Assembly: GCA_050696075.1 (NCBI GenBank)
Contig: JBOGUF010000137.1
Coordinates: 1-48,446 of the forward strand
Source of the DNA: JBOGUF01 sp050696075
GTDB lineage: Bacteria; Chloroflexota; Chloroflexia; Thermomicrobiales; UBA6265
Reading direction: 5' to 3'
Length of the DNA stretch: 48,446 nucleotides
A model generated the notes under the pieces. The model had not been told where the DNA came from, searched no databases, and worked only from the letters and a program-made list of their open reading frames with translations. The translations under genes and the position numbers were made by a program. Below are positions 17,497 through 25,546 of the stretch, piece by piece; within the stretch, counting starts at the first letter, position 1, and the number at the start of each line of letters is the position of its first letter.

Positions 17497-17656
17497 GCTC
17501 GCGACGTCCCTCCAGGTGTGATGCGAGTCAGGTGAACCCGCGGCCTACAATCCACCGCTACAGATTGGTCCAGCACAGCAGACCGGTCGGGGAGGGAGCG
17601 GTCGGCTGCGGCGTCTTGGGGGAGCGCCGCGGGCGGCGGGAGGACGCCCTAGAACA

Positions 17657-17684
17657 AGTGTACGGACTCTTGCCTGCTTGTCAA
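17657..17684 (-). promoter_or_regulatory. Sigma70-type promoter for the hydrolase-DinB gene
   Basis: On the minus strand a perfect TTGACA (17679-17684) lies 16 bases from TACACT (17657-17662). Transcription would start about 150 bases upstream of the hydrolase ATG. The ArsR-type remnant lies divergently on the other side. Confidence 0.6.
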
Positions 17685-17727
17685 GCTCCTCTGGCGGCGA
17701 GTTTAGAACAGGTTTTCGGGGTCAGGT

Positions 17728-17900
17728 ATGTCGAGCACTATTGAGTTTCCGGCGTACGACCTGGCGGACGACATCGATGCGCCACTCCGCCCAGCCGGGG
17801 GCCACCAGCGACCCGCTACGCCTCACGCTCCTCGACCTCGGGATGGAGCGGGCTGCCACGGTAACCGAGCTGGCCGAGGCGTTCGACCGGCCGGACCGAG
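17728..17900 (+). pseudogene. ArsR/HTH_20-type regulator, N-terminal fragment, frameshifted
   Basis: The ATG frame gives MSSTIEFPAYDLADDID. The winged-helix part, ATSDPLRLTLLDL and MERAATVTELAEAFDRPD, follows in a different frame, with the shift between about 17779 and 17803. The recognition helix and the rest of the protein are gone: the coding similarity stops where the opposing glycosyltransferase remnant begins. Confidence 0.65.
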
Positions 17901-17902
17901 GA

Positions 17903-18511
17903 CTAGGGCTGGTGGTCCGCGACCAGCCGTTCGAGGAGTTCCACCGCGCGGTCCATCCCGGGAAGCGCGGCGATCTCGTCCCGCGGCCGCGCCGCATTCG
18001 TCCGATAGGACGGCTCGGCCAGCACGGCGCGCACCGCCGCCCGGATGACCGCCGGCGCGCGCTCCTCGGGGCCGACGACCCGACCCACGCCGAGGTCCGC
18101 GCAGCGTCGGGCGTTGCGCGGCTGGTCGCCCTGCACCGGGATCACGACCAGCGGGACGCCAGCGGCGAGGCAGCCCATGACTGTGCCGAAGCCGCCGTGC
18201 GTGACCACGAGGTCGCAGCGCGGCAACAAGACGCCGTGCGGCACCTGGTGCTCGACGCGCACGTGGGGTGGCTGGGGACCGAACGCCGCCGGGTCGCGGT
18301 GGCGCCCGACAGCTACCACCAGGTCGATCGGCTCCTCGTGCAAGCCGGCGAGGATCGCCTCGTACAGCCCTGGCGTGCTCGTCACCTCGGTCGTGCCGAG
18401 CGTCGCATGCACCAACGGCCGACCGACCGGCCGGGCGTCGAGCCAGGCGGGCGCCGCCCCGTTGCTCGCGGGACCGGCGGGACAGGCACGGTCACGCGGA
18501 TGACCGCCCAA
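17903..18511 (-). pseudogene. MGT-type glycosyltransferase, C-terminal half only
   Basis: This is the C-terminal nucleotide-sugar-binding domain of a macrolide-type (GT1) glycosyltransferase: LVHATLGTTEV, PPHVRVEHQVPH, then CDLVVTHGGFGTVMGCLAAG, VPLVVIPVQGDQPRNARRCA, and DEIAALPGMDRAV. Enzymes of this type have about 400 residues; here only about 190 are recognisable and the N-terminal acceptor domain is missing. No N-terminal half is found in 18512-18640. Its end abuts the ArsR fragment. Confidence 0.75.
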
Positions 18512-18563
18512 CGACGGGCCGCGGCCACGAGAACGTCAGTATCCACGTATCTTACCCGCTCGG

Positions 18564-18575
18564 GTGTTGCAACAC
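18564..18575. repeat. Perfect 12-base palindrome GTGTTGCAACAC
   Basis: An exact palindrome in the AT-richer spacer between the glycosyltransferase remnant and pyrE. It could be a leftover operator. No intact gene starts beside it. Confidence 0.4.
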
Positions 18576-18621
18576 GCTCTATAGCTTATCAACCATGGTC
18601 GAAGTGGTAGTCGCAATACAC

Positions 18622-18637
18622 CACTCCCGTGGGAGTG
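18622..18637 (-). terminator. Possible terminator hairpin after pyrE
   Basis: CACTCCC and GGGAGTG are inverted around a two-base centre (as RNA, six pairs with a four-base loop), six bases after the pyrE stop codon. On the minus strand only GTGTATT follows, so the U-tract is poor. Confidence 0.4.
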
Positions 18638-18642
18638 ACTGT

Positions 18643-19242
18643 CTATGCTCCTGCACCGACCGGGGTGGATGTTCCCGGCTTGACCAATGGCGCTCCATCT
18701 CGGCACAACGGGCAGGTTGCTGGTTCCCAAGATGCAACATCCGCTGTCGCAAGCGCGGATAGCGGCACCTCACCAAAGCTGACCCTGCCGCCGCTGCGAT
18801 CAACCAGAACAGCCACGGCCACAACCTCAACAGGCAGCTTCTTCAACGCGGCTAGGGTGTCTCGCACCGATCCGCCGGTCGTCAGAATGTCGTCGACGAC
18901 AAGCACCCGCTGGCCACGCTCGAACGTCGTGCCGCGTCGAAACTCGCGCCCAGGAGAGCCGTCGCTCTTCCGCTCGGCATACGCCGCGGCGACACCAAGC
19001 TGTCGACCGACTTCGTAGGCGAGAATGATGCCGCCGGTGGTCGGACCGACCACGACGTCGACACCCGCTTCGGCAAATCGCTCCGCGAATCCGCGGCACA
19101 CCGCTTCCGTCTGCCGCGGCTGGCGCAGCAGATCAAACTTTTCGACGTACTGATCGCCGTGTCGTCCGGACGACAGCAAAAAGTGGCCGTCCTTTAGCGC
19201 CCCGACGTCGCGCAGTATCTGGAAGAGACCGTTTCCGTCCAT
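18643..19242 (-). CDS. pyrE: Orotate phosphoribosyltransferase
   Basis: It converts orotate and PRPP to orotidine 5'-monophosphate. The 199-residue protein has SSGRHGDQYVEKF near the N-terminus, GPTTGGIILAYE, and the PRPP loop VLVVDDILTTGGS. The C-terminus carries a CPLC pair with VKPGT, which I have seen in a subset of PyrE proteins. I chose the ATG at 19242, since AAGGAGG precedes it, although the spacing (13) is long. A GTG at 19275 that overlaps the pyrD stop is an alternative. It is the last gene of the pyr operon. Confidence 0.94.
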   Translation of the reverse strand: MDGNGLFQILRDVGALKDGHFLLSSGRHGDQYVEKFDLLRQPRQTEAVCRGFAERFAEAGVDVVVGPTTGGIILAYEVGRQLGVAAAYAERKSDGSPGREFRRGTTFERGQRVLVVDDILTTGGSVRDTLAALKKLPVEVVAVAVLVDRSGGRVSFGEVPLSALATADVASWEPATCPLCRDGAPLVKPGTSTPVGAGA

Positions 19243-19271
19243 TCCCCGTCTTGATCCTCCTTCGTCGTCGT

Positions 19272-20261
19272 TCACCCGGCGGCGACCGCGGTCGTCAACG
19301 CGCGATCCAGTTCCAACTGCCCGGGCCGATTCGGATGCGCCACCCCGACGATCTCGTGCAGACATTCCACGCCGTTCTTGTCGAGCCACTCGCCGAGGTC
19401 GTCTATCAATTGGGTCAGCATCGTCGGCTTGACGAAGATGGCGGTCCCAACCTGGATCGCTGAGGCTCCGGCCATGAAGAACTCAAGCGCGTCCTGGAGT
19501 CCCATGATCCCGCCCATGCCGATGATCGGGATCCGCACCCCGGCGGCCACCTGGTAGACCATCCGCAGCGCGATCGGCTTGATCGCCGGCCCGGACAGCC
19601 CGCCCGTAATGTTGGCCAATATTGGACGCCTTCGCTTGACGTCGATGGCCATGCCGACCAGCGTGTTGATCAGTGAGATCGCGTCCGCGCCGGCCTCTTC
19701 GACCGCCTGGGCAACGCCGACGACATCCACGGCGCCGGGGCTGAGCTTGACAATGACCGGCAACGTCGTCGCGGCGCGGACCGCACGGGTGACGTCGGCC
19801 GACATCTCCGGATCCCAACCAAAGCAGTAGCCGCCCCGCGCAATGTTGGGGCACGAAATATTGACCTCGATGCCGGCAATGCCCGGCTGCTCGTCGAGGA
19901 TCCGCGCCATCATTGCGTAGTCTTCAACTGCTTCGGCCGAGATGTTGACGATCGCCGGCACACGCCAATTGACCCAGATTTTCGGGTACTTCTTGACGAA
20001 GCCGTGGATTCCGGGGTTCTGGAGACCGATCGCGTTCAACATGCCGCCCGGCGTCTCTGCAATCCGGGGCATGGGGTTGCCGACGCGAGGAAGCGGCGTG
20101 ATGCCCTTACTGACTAATGCGCCGAGGCGCTGCACGTCGATCACGCTCGCGTATTCGAGGCCGTAGCCAAAACAGCCAGATGCGGCGATCACCGGATTCG
20201 ACAGTCGCAACTCACGAGGGTTGTTCGGGGCCAGGTCGACCGAGAGCGCACCAATATCCAT
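19272..20261 (-). CDS. pyrD: Dihydroorotate dehydrogenase, class 1B catalytic subunit
   Basis: The FMN subunit oxidises dihydroorotate to orotate in the cytoplasm. Its 329 residues have NPVIAASGCFGYG at the start, NISCPNIARGG with the class 1 catalytic Cys, LSPGAVDVV, LINTLVGMAIDV, and GMGGIMGLQDALEFFMAGA for phosphate binding. Class 1B enzymes use NAD+ through PyrK, and pyrK is the gene directly upstream. ATG at 20261 follows GTGAGG at good spacing. An in-frame GTG at 20276 overlaps the pyrK stop. Confidence 0.96.
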   Translation of the reverse strand: MDIGALSVDLAPNNPRELRLSNPVIAASGCFGYGLEYASVIDVQRLGALVSKGITPLPRVGNPMPRIAETPGGMLNAIGLQNPGIHGFVKKYPKIWVNWRVPAIVNISAEAVEDYAMMARILDEQPGIAGIEVNISCPNIARGGYCFGWDPEMSADVTRAVRAATTLPVIVKLSPGAVDVVGVAQAVEEAGADAISLINTLVGMAIDVKRRRPILANITGGLSGPAIKPIALRMVYQVAAGVRIPIIGMGGIMGLQDALEFFMAGASAIQVGTAIFVKPTMLTQLIDDLGEWLDKNGVECLHEIVGVAHPNRPGQLELDRALTTAVAAG

Positions 20262-20269
20262 CGCGGACC

Positions 20270-21109
20270 TCACCACACGACGTCATCCATGTCGTAGACC
20301 GGACCTTGTACGCACGAGGCCGACATACCGGTCTTGGTCTCGACGACGCAGCCGAGGCAGGCGCCAAGGCCACACGCCATCGACCGCTCCATCGACACCT
20401 GCACAGTCGGCGTGCGACCGATCCTCAGCGGCAGGATCACGGCTCGCAGCGATCGAAACATCGCCTCCGGCCCGCAGGTGAAAATCTGGTCTGCCCATCG
20501 TACATAGTCGGGGATGAGATCGGTCACGAACCCCCGATGGCCACGTGAACCGTCGTCCGTAGCTACGACATACTCGACCGTGCTCGGCAGTTCAGACGAT
20601 GTCAGCAGACCGCTTTCATCGGCTGCCCCCATGAGATAGGTCACACTCAACCCTCGCGCCACCGCGTCTTCTGCCAGCATGACCAGCGGCGCCGCGCCGA
20701 CGCCCCCCGCAACCATTAGCAGATTGCGCGATGTTGTCGCAACGGTGAACGTGTTGCCTAGCGGACCAAGGACGTCCATCTCCTCCCCAAGCCGGCGCTC
20801 GACTAACCACGCGCTGCCGCGCCCAAAGGGTCGAACGAGAATCGTCAGCGTTCCATCCACCGGTGATGCCCGGTAGATGGAGTAGGGACGGCGCAGGAGC
20901 GGATCAAACGATTCATTGGAGCGGCAGAGGACGTCGATGAATTGGCCAGCTCGCACCGTTTCAGCCATCGGACTCGGCGCCTTGAGGGACAACAGCGCCG
21001 CATCTCCCATCACCGGTTCGATCGCCACAACGCTGGCCTGAAACTCCCGTGGCCGCATTGCCACTCCATCAAGCGCCTGAGGCGCCAGGTCGACGCTCAT
21101 GAGGAGCAT
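20270..21109 (-). CDS. pyrK: Dihydroorotate dehydrogenase electron transfer subunit
   Basis: It passes electrons from PyrD to NAD+. The protein has about 279 residues: an FAD-binding barrel with RRPYSIYRA, an NAD-binding domain with VAGGVGAAPLVML, and a C-terminal 2Fe-2S cluster of four cysteines in ACGLGACLGC and SASC. The start is uncertain: GTG 21127, ATG 21109 and ATG 21100 are all possible; GAGGA lies upstream of 21109. pyrD follows closely. Confidence 0.93.
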   Translation of the reverse strand: MLLMSVDLAPQALDGVAMRPREFQASVVAIEPVMGDAALLSLKAPSPMAETVRAGQFIDVLCRSNESFDPLLRRPYSIYRASPVDGTLTILVRPFGRGSAWLVERRLGEEMDVLGPLGNTFTVATTSRNLLMVAGGVGAAPLVMLAEDAVARGLSVTYLMGAADESGLLTSSELPSTVEYVVATDDGSRGHRGFVTDLIPDYVRWADQIFTCGPEAMFRSLRAVILPLRIGRTPTVQVSMERSMACGLGACLGCVVETKTGMSASCVQGPVYDMDDVVW

Positions 21110-21157
21110 GCCAGTCCGATTCCTCACCGCTTGGCAACGCGGGCAAAGTGAACCAAG

Positions 21158-24100
21158 CTAGTAGCCAAACGCATGACGCCGGTAATCCGGCAATGGCTGA
21201 ACAGTATAGACGGCACTTGCCATCGCCATAGCGTCCACCATCGCTCGGGCGGTGTCGATCGACGTGATGCAGGGGATGCCACGTTCGACCGCCGCCCGTC
21301 GAATCTCCAGCCCGTCCAGCATCTCTTTGTCGGCGGGTCCGGGCGTGTTGATCACGCCGTCGACAACGCCATGGAGAATGACATCGAGCACGTCAGGCTT
21401 GCCCCGACCGATCCGCTTCGTCACCATCTGGACCGGCATTCCCGCGCGCTCGACGAGCGCCGCCGTGCCCTCGGTCGCGAAGAGCTTGTAACCCATCCGG
21501 ACGAGCTGCCCGATCATCTCCAGGCAGTCCGCTTTGTCCTCATCCGAAACCGAAAGCAAAATCGACCCCCGCGGCGGCAGCGCTAGGCCCGCCGCGAGCA
21601 GCGCCTTGTAAAACGCCGCCTCAAAGGTCAAATCGATCCCCATCACTTCGCCGGTCGACTTCATCTCCGGCCCGAGGTGGACTTCGACGCCGCGCAGCTT
21701 CGCCATCGAGAAAACGGGCGCCTTAACGGCCACCAACGGCTGCTTGGGGGCAAGCCCGCCATGGTACCCCTGTTCCCGCAGGCTCTTGCCCAGCATGATG
21801 TTCGTCGCCAACTTGATCATGGGCACGCCGGTCACCTTGCTCAAGAACGGCACGGTACGGGAGGATCGCGGGTTGACCTCCAGCACGTAGAGCCGGCCGG
21901 CGTGGATGACGTACTGAATGTTGATCAGACCGCGGGCGTCGAGTCCGAGCGCAATCCGCGTCGTGTAGTCGACGATCGTTTCGATTTCAGCCGGGAAGAG
22001 CCGGATGCCGGGATAGATCGCGAACGAGTCGCCGGAGTGGACCCCGGCGCGTTCGATATGCTCCATAACGCCTGGGATCAATACCTCATTACCGTCTGAA
22101 ATGGCGTCGACCTCAACTTCCTTGCCGAGCAAGTATTTATCGACCAGCACCGGGTGCTCGGGTGTCATGCTCGTGGCGTTGCGAATGTAGCGGGCTAGGT
22201 GTTCGGGGCCGTAGACTACTTCCATGGCGCGTCCGCCGAGCACATAGGATGGTCGCACGAGGACGGGATAGCCGACGCGCTCTGCCACGGCTTGCGCGTC
22301 GGCCAGCGATGTGACCGCGGCGCCATGTGGCCGCGGGATGCCGAGCCGGCGCAAGAAGTCCTCAAAGCGTTCGCGATCCTCGGCCAAATCAATCGAATCG
22401 AGCGAGCTGCCGCGAATTTGCACGCCCAACTTCGAGAGCGGCGACGCCAGATTGATCGCGGTCTGACCGCCGAACTGGACGATAACCGGCGGCATACCGT
22501 CCGCGCCGCGCCCATCCGCCTCGTGGCGCAGGATCTCGTGCACGCTCTCGGTGTCCAAGGGCTCGAAATAGAGGCGATCCGACGCGTCGAAGTCGGTTGA
22601 AACTGTCTCGGGATTCGAATTGACCATGATCGAGGCGACGCCCGCGTCGTGCAGCGCCCGCGCGGCCTGGACCGAGCAGTAATCGAACTCGATGCCCTGA
22701 CCGATGCGAATCGGGCCAGACCCAACGACGAGCGCGCGCGCTCCTGCTAGCGGAGTTGCCTCGTCCTCGTCCTCGTAGGTCGAGTAGAAGTACGGCGTGG
22801 CGGCCGCGAACTCTCCCGCACAGGTATCAACCATCTTGTAGACCGGCGCCATCCCTAGATCATCGCGCATCGCGCGAACCGCGACTGCCCCGCGCCCGGA
22901 TAGCCGGCCAATCTGCTCGTCGGAGAATCCGGCGCGCTTCGCGGTCCAGAGTAGATCACCGTCGAGCGATTGGTTAGCAAGCCGTCGCTCAAGTTCAACG
23001 AGGCCGTTGAGCTTGTCAAGAAACCAGCAGTCGATCCTGCTCGATTTGTGCATAGCAGTTGGAGAAACGCCGCGACGCAGCGCCGCCATTACCGCCCACA
23101 GCCGGGAGTCGTTCGGGCGGCGAATTAGTTCCTCAATTGTCGCTTCGGTCCAGGCCGGGTCTTCCCAGCCGAGGTCCTTCGCCGTCGTCTCAAGTGAGCG
23201 GACCGCTTTCTGCAGCGCCCCTTCGAACGACCGGTCGATCGCCATCACCTCCCCGGTCGCCTTCATTTGGGTGCCGATGGTGCGGTCCGCGCGGGGGAAC
23301 TTGTCGAACGGCCAGCGAGGAATCTTGACCACAACGTAATCGAGCGCGGGCTCAAAGGCCGCGGTCGTCTTGCCGGTGACTGCATTCGTCAGTTCGTCGA
23401 GCCGCCGGCCGATGGCGATCTTGGCAGCCATGCGGGCAATTGGGTAGCCGGTCGCTTTCGATGCCAGCGCCGAGGAGCGGCTGACGCGGGGATTGACCTC
23501 GATCACCGCGTACTCGAACGAATCCGGATTCAGCGCGTACTGGATGTTGCAACCGCCTTCGATGCCCAGCGCGTCGATGATCCGCAGGGCCGAGGTGCGC
23601 AGCATCTGGTATTCGTAGTCCGAGAGGGTCTGCGAGGGTGCGACGACGATGCTGTCGCCCGTATGGACCCCCATCGGGTCGAGGTTTTCCATATTGCAGA
23701 TCGTGATGCAGGTCCCATTGCCGTCCCGCATCACTTCGTACTCGATTTCTTTCCAACCCGCAAGCGAGCGTTCGAGGAGAATCTGATTGATCGGGCTGGC
23801 GTTGATCCCGGACGCCGCAATCAGTTCAAGTTCCTCCGGCGTACGGGCGACACCGCCGCCGGTGCCTCCGAGCGTATAGGCCGGCCGGATCACAAGAGGC
23901 AGCGGCACCTGTTCTGCGAACACATGCGCTTCCTCGACAGAGGTCACGATCCTGCTCTCGACAATCGGCTCGCCGAGACGCTCCAGTAACTCCTTGAACA
24001 GTGCGCGATCCTCCGCGCGCTTGATGGCCATCAATGGTGTGCCCAGGAGACGGACCCCGTACCGTTCGAGAATGCCGAGGTCGGCGACCTGGACGGCGAG

Positions 24101-24385
24101 ATTGAGGCCGGTTTGGCCTCCGAGCGTGGGCAGTAAGCCGTCAGGCTTTTCTCGCTGGATGACGCGGCGGACGACGTCGGGCGTCAGTGGTTCGATATAG
24201 ACCGCGTCGGCGACGTCCTCGTCCGTCATGATCGTCGCCGGATTCGAATTGACGAGAATGGTGCGCACGCCCTCTTCATGCAAGGCGCGACAGGCTTGCG
24301 TGCCGGCGTAGTCGAACTCGGCCGCCTGGCCGATCACAATCGGCCCTGACCCCAGGACCAGGACGCTGCGAACCGCCGTCGTCAC
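21158..24385 (-). CDS. carB: Carbamoyl-phosphate synthase large subunit
   Basis: It makes carbamoyl phosphate from ammonia (supplied by CarA), bicarbonate and two ATP. At 1,075 residues it is full length, with the two homologous ATP-grasp halves: LVLGSGPIVIGQAAEFDYAG at the N-terminus and its repeat VVGSGPIRIGQGIEFDYCS near residue 555, each followed by GGQTGLNL or GGQTAINL. The C-terminal regulatory MGS-like domain (ILLSVSDEDKADCLEMIGQL, VVDGVINTPGP) is present. The start is GTG, with a gap of three bases after the carA stop codon and GGAG upstream. Confidence 0.97.
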   Translation of the reverse strand: MTTAVRSVLVLGSGPIVIGQAAEFDYAGTQACRALHEEGVRTILVNSNPATIMTDEDVADAVYIEPLTPDVVRRVIQREKPDGLLPTLGGQTGLNLAVQVADLGILERYGVRLLGTPLMAIKRAEDRALFKELLERLGEPIVESRIVTSVEEAHVFAEQVPLPLVIRPAYTLGGTGGGVARTPEELELIAASGINASPINQILLERSLAGWKEIEYEVMRDGNGTCITICNMENLDPMGVHTGDSIVVAPSQTLSDYEYQMLRTSALRIIDALGIEGGCNIQYALNPDSFEYAVIEVNPRVSRSSALASKATGYPIARMAAKIAIGRRLDELTNAVTGKTTAAFEPALDYVVVKIPRWPFDKFPRADRTIGTQMKATGEVMAIDRSFEGALQKAVRSLETTAKDLGWEDPAWTEATIEELIRRPNDSRLWAVMAALRRGVSPTAMHKSSRIDCWFLDKLNGLVELERRLANQSLDGDLLWTAKRAGFSDEQIGRLSGRGAVAVRAMRDDLGMAPVYKMVDTCAGEFAAATPYFYSTYEDEDEATPLAGARALVVGSGPIRIGQGIEFDYCSVQAARALHDAGVASIMVNSNPETVSTDFDASDRLYFEPLDTESVHEILRHEADGRGADGMPPVIVQFGGQTAINLASPLSKLGVQIRGSSLDSIDLAEDRERFEDFLRRLGIPRPHGAAVTSLADAQAVAERVGYPVLVRPSYVLGGRAMEVVYGPEHLARYIRNATSMTPEHPVLVDKYLLGKEVEVDAISDGNEVLIPGVMEHIERAGVHSGDSFAIYPGIRLFPAEIETIVDYTTRIALGLDARGLINIQYVIHAGRLYVLEVNPRSSRTVPFLSKVTGVPMIKLATNIMLGKSLREQGYHGGLAPKQPLVAVKAPVFSMAKLRGVEVHLGPEMKSTGEVMGIDLTFEAAFYKALLAAGLALPPRGSILLSVSDEDKADCLEMIGQLVRMGYKLFATEGTAALVERAGMPVQMVTKRIGRGKPDVLDVILHGVVDGVINTPGPADKEMLDGLEIRRAAVERGIPCITSIDTARAMVDAMAMASAVYTVQPLPDYRRHAFGY

Positions 24386-24388
24386 TCG

Positions 24389-25546
24389 TCAGGACTCCGT
24401 TTCCGCGAGGTGGACGCCGCCGTCCCCGATCATGGCAAGGAAGCGGTCGAAAAGATAGCCATTGTCCCACGGTCCGGGCGACGCCTCAGGATGGAATTGC
24501 ACCGAGAGCACCGGCAGTCGTTCGTGTCGCAACCCTTCGACCGAGCGGTCATTGAGATTCACCAGCGCGACCTCCCAACCGCCTTGGGTTGGCAGGGTCT
24601 CGCCCATCACCTGAAAACCGTGATTCTGGGCGGTGATCGTAACGCGGCCGCTCTCGATGTCCTTGACCGGGTGATTGCCGCCGCGGTGCCCGAACTTGAG
24701 CTTGCTCGTTTCCGCGCCGATGGCGCGGGCGAGCAGTTGATGACCCAAACAAATGCCGAAATATGGCGTGCCCGATTCGAGAAGCGAGCGCACCACGTCG
24801 AGCCCAGCGTCCAGATTCGCCGGGTCGCCAGGGCCAGGAGAGACGATCACGCCGTCCGGCTGCAACGCGACGATGTCCGCGAAAGGCGTACCGTACGGCA
24901 CGATGGTGACGCGCGCATTCCTCTCGACCAACGAGCGGACAATATTGCGCTTGACACCGCAATCGACGATGACCACGTGATGACTGTTTCCCGCCCCGAT
25001 TGACTCGACGGCGTCGTTGGCCACTTCACCGACGACGTCTTGTTCGCCCGGCAAAAGCGCACGCTGCGCCTGTGCCGCAAGTTCCTCGTCGGATAGCTCT
25101 GTAGCCTGATGGACCAGCACCGCGCGGAGGTCACCGACCGAACGGATATGGCGCGTCAACGCGCGGGTGTCGATGCCGAAAATGCCGGGGATACCGTGGT
25201 CCTTGAGGTAGTCATCGAGTGTGCCCTGCGCCCGCCAATTGCTCGGCAAGTTGCAGTGCTCGCGGACAACAAGGCCGGCGATCCACAGTTGCCGAGATTC
25301 ATCTTCGCCGGCAATCACTCCGTAGTTGCCCATCAGCGGATAGGTCATGCAGACGATTTGACCGCGGAACGAGGGGTCGGTGCAGACCTCCTGATAGCCG
25401 GTCATCGTCGTCGTGAAGACCGCCTCACCGGCCGCGGTGCCCAACGCACCGAACGCCTGGCCACGGAAGACGCGCCCATCCGCCAACGCCACCGCCGCGT
25501 CGGACTTCGGCCGGAATCGGCGGCGGCTAGTAGCAGGTTCAGGCAC
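24389..25546 (-). CDS. carA: Carbamoyl-phosphate synthase small (glutaminase) subunit
   Basis: It hydrolyses glutamine to supply ammonia to CarB. In the class I glutaminase domain the catalytic Cys is in YFGICLGHQLLARAIG and the His-Glu pair in VQFHPEASPGP; the N-terminal half is the usual CarA domain (GYQEVCTDPSF). The start is best placed at GTG 25546: GAGGAG lies seven bases before it, inside the end of pyrC, and the two genes overlap by eight bases. The ATG at 25564 would contain that ribosome site within its own coding region. 385 residues. Confidence 0.95.
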   Translation of the reverse strand: MPEPATSRRRFRPKSDAAVALADGRVFRGQAFGALGTAAGEAVFTTTMTGYQEVCTDPSFRGQIVCMTYPLMGNYGVIAGEDESRQLWIAGLVVREHCNLPSNWRAQGTLDDYLKDHGIPGIFGIDTRALTRHIRSVGDLRAVLVHQATELSDEELAAQAQRALLPGEQDVVGEVANDAVESIGAGNSHHVVIVDCGVKRNIVRSLVERNARVTIVPYGTPFADIVALQPDGVIVSPGPGDPANLDAGLDVVRSLLESGTPYFGICLGHQLLARAIGAETSKLKFGHRGGNHPVKDIESGRVTITAQNHGFQVMGETLPTQGGWEVALVNLNDRSVEGLRHERLPVLSVQFHPEASPGPWDNGYLFDRFLAMIGDGGVHLAETES

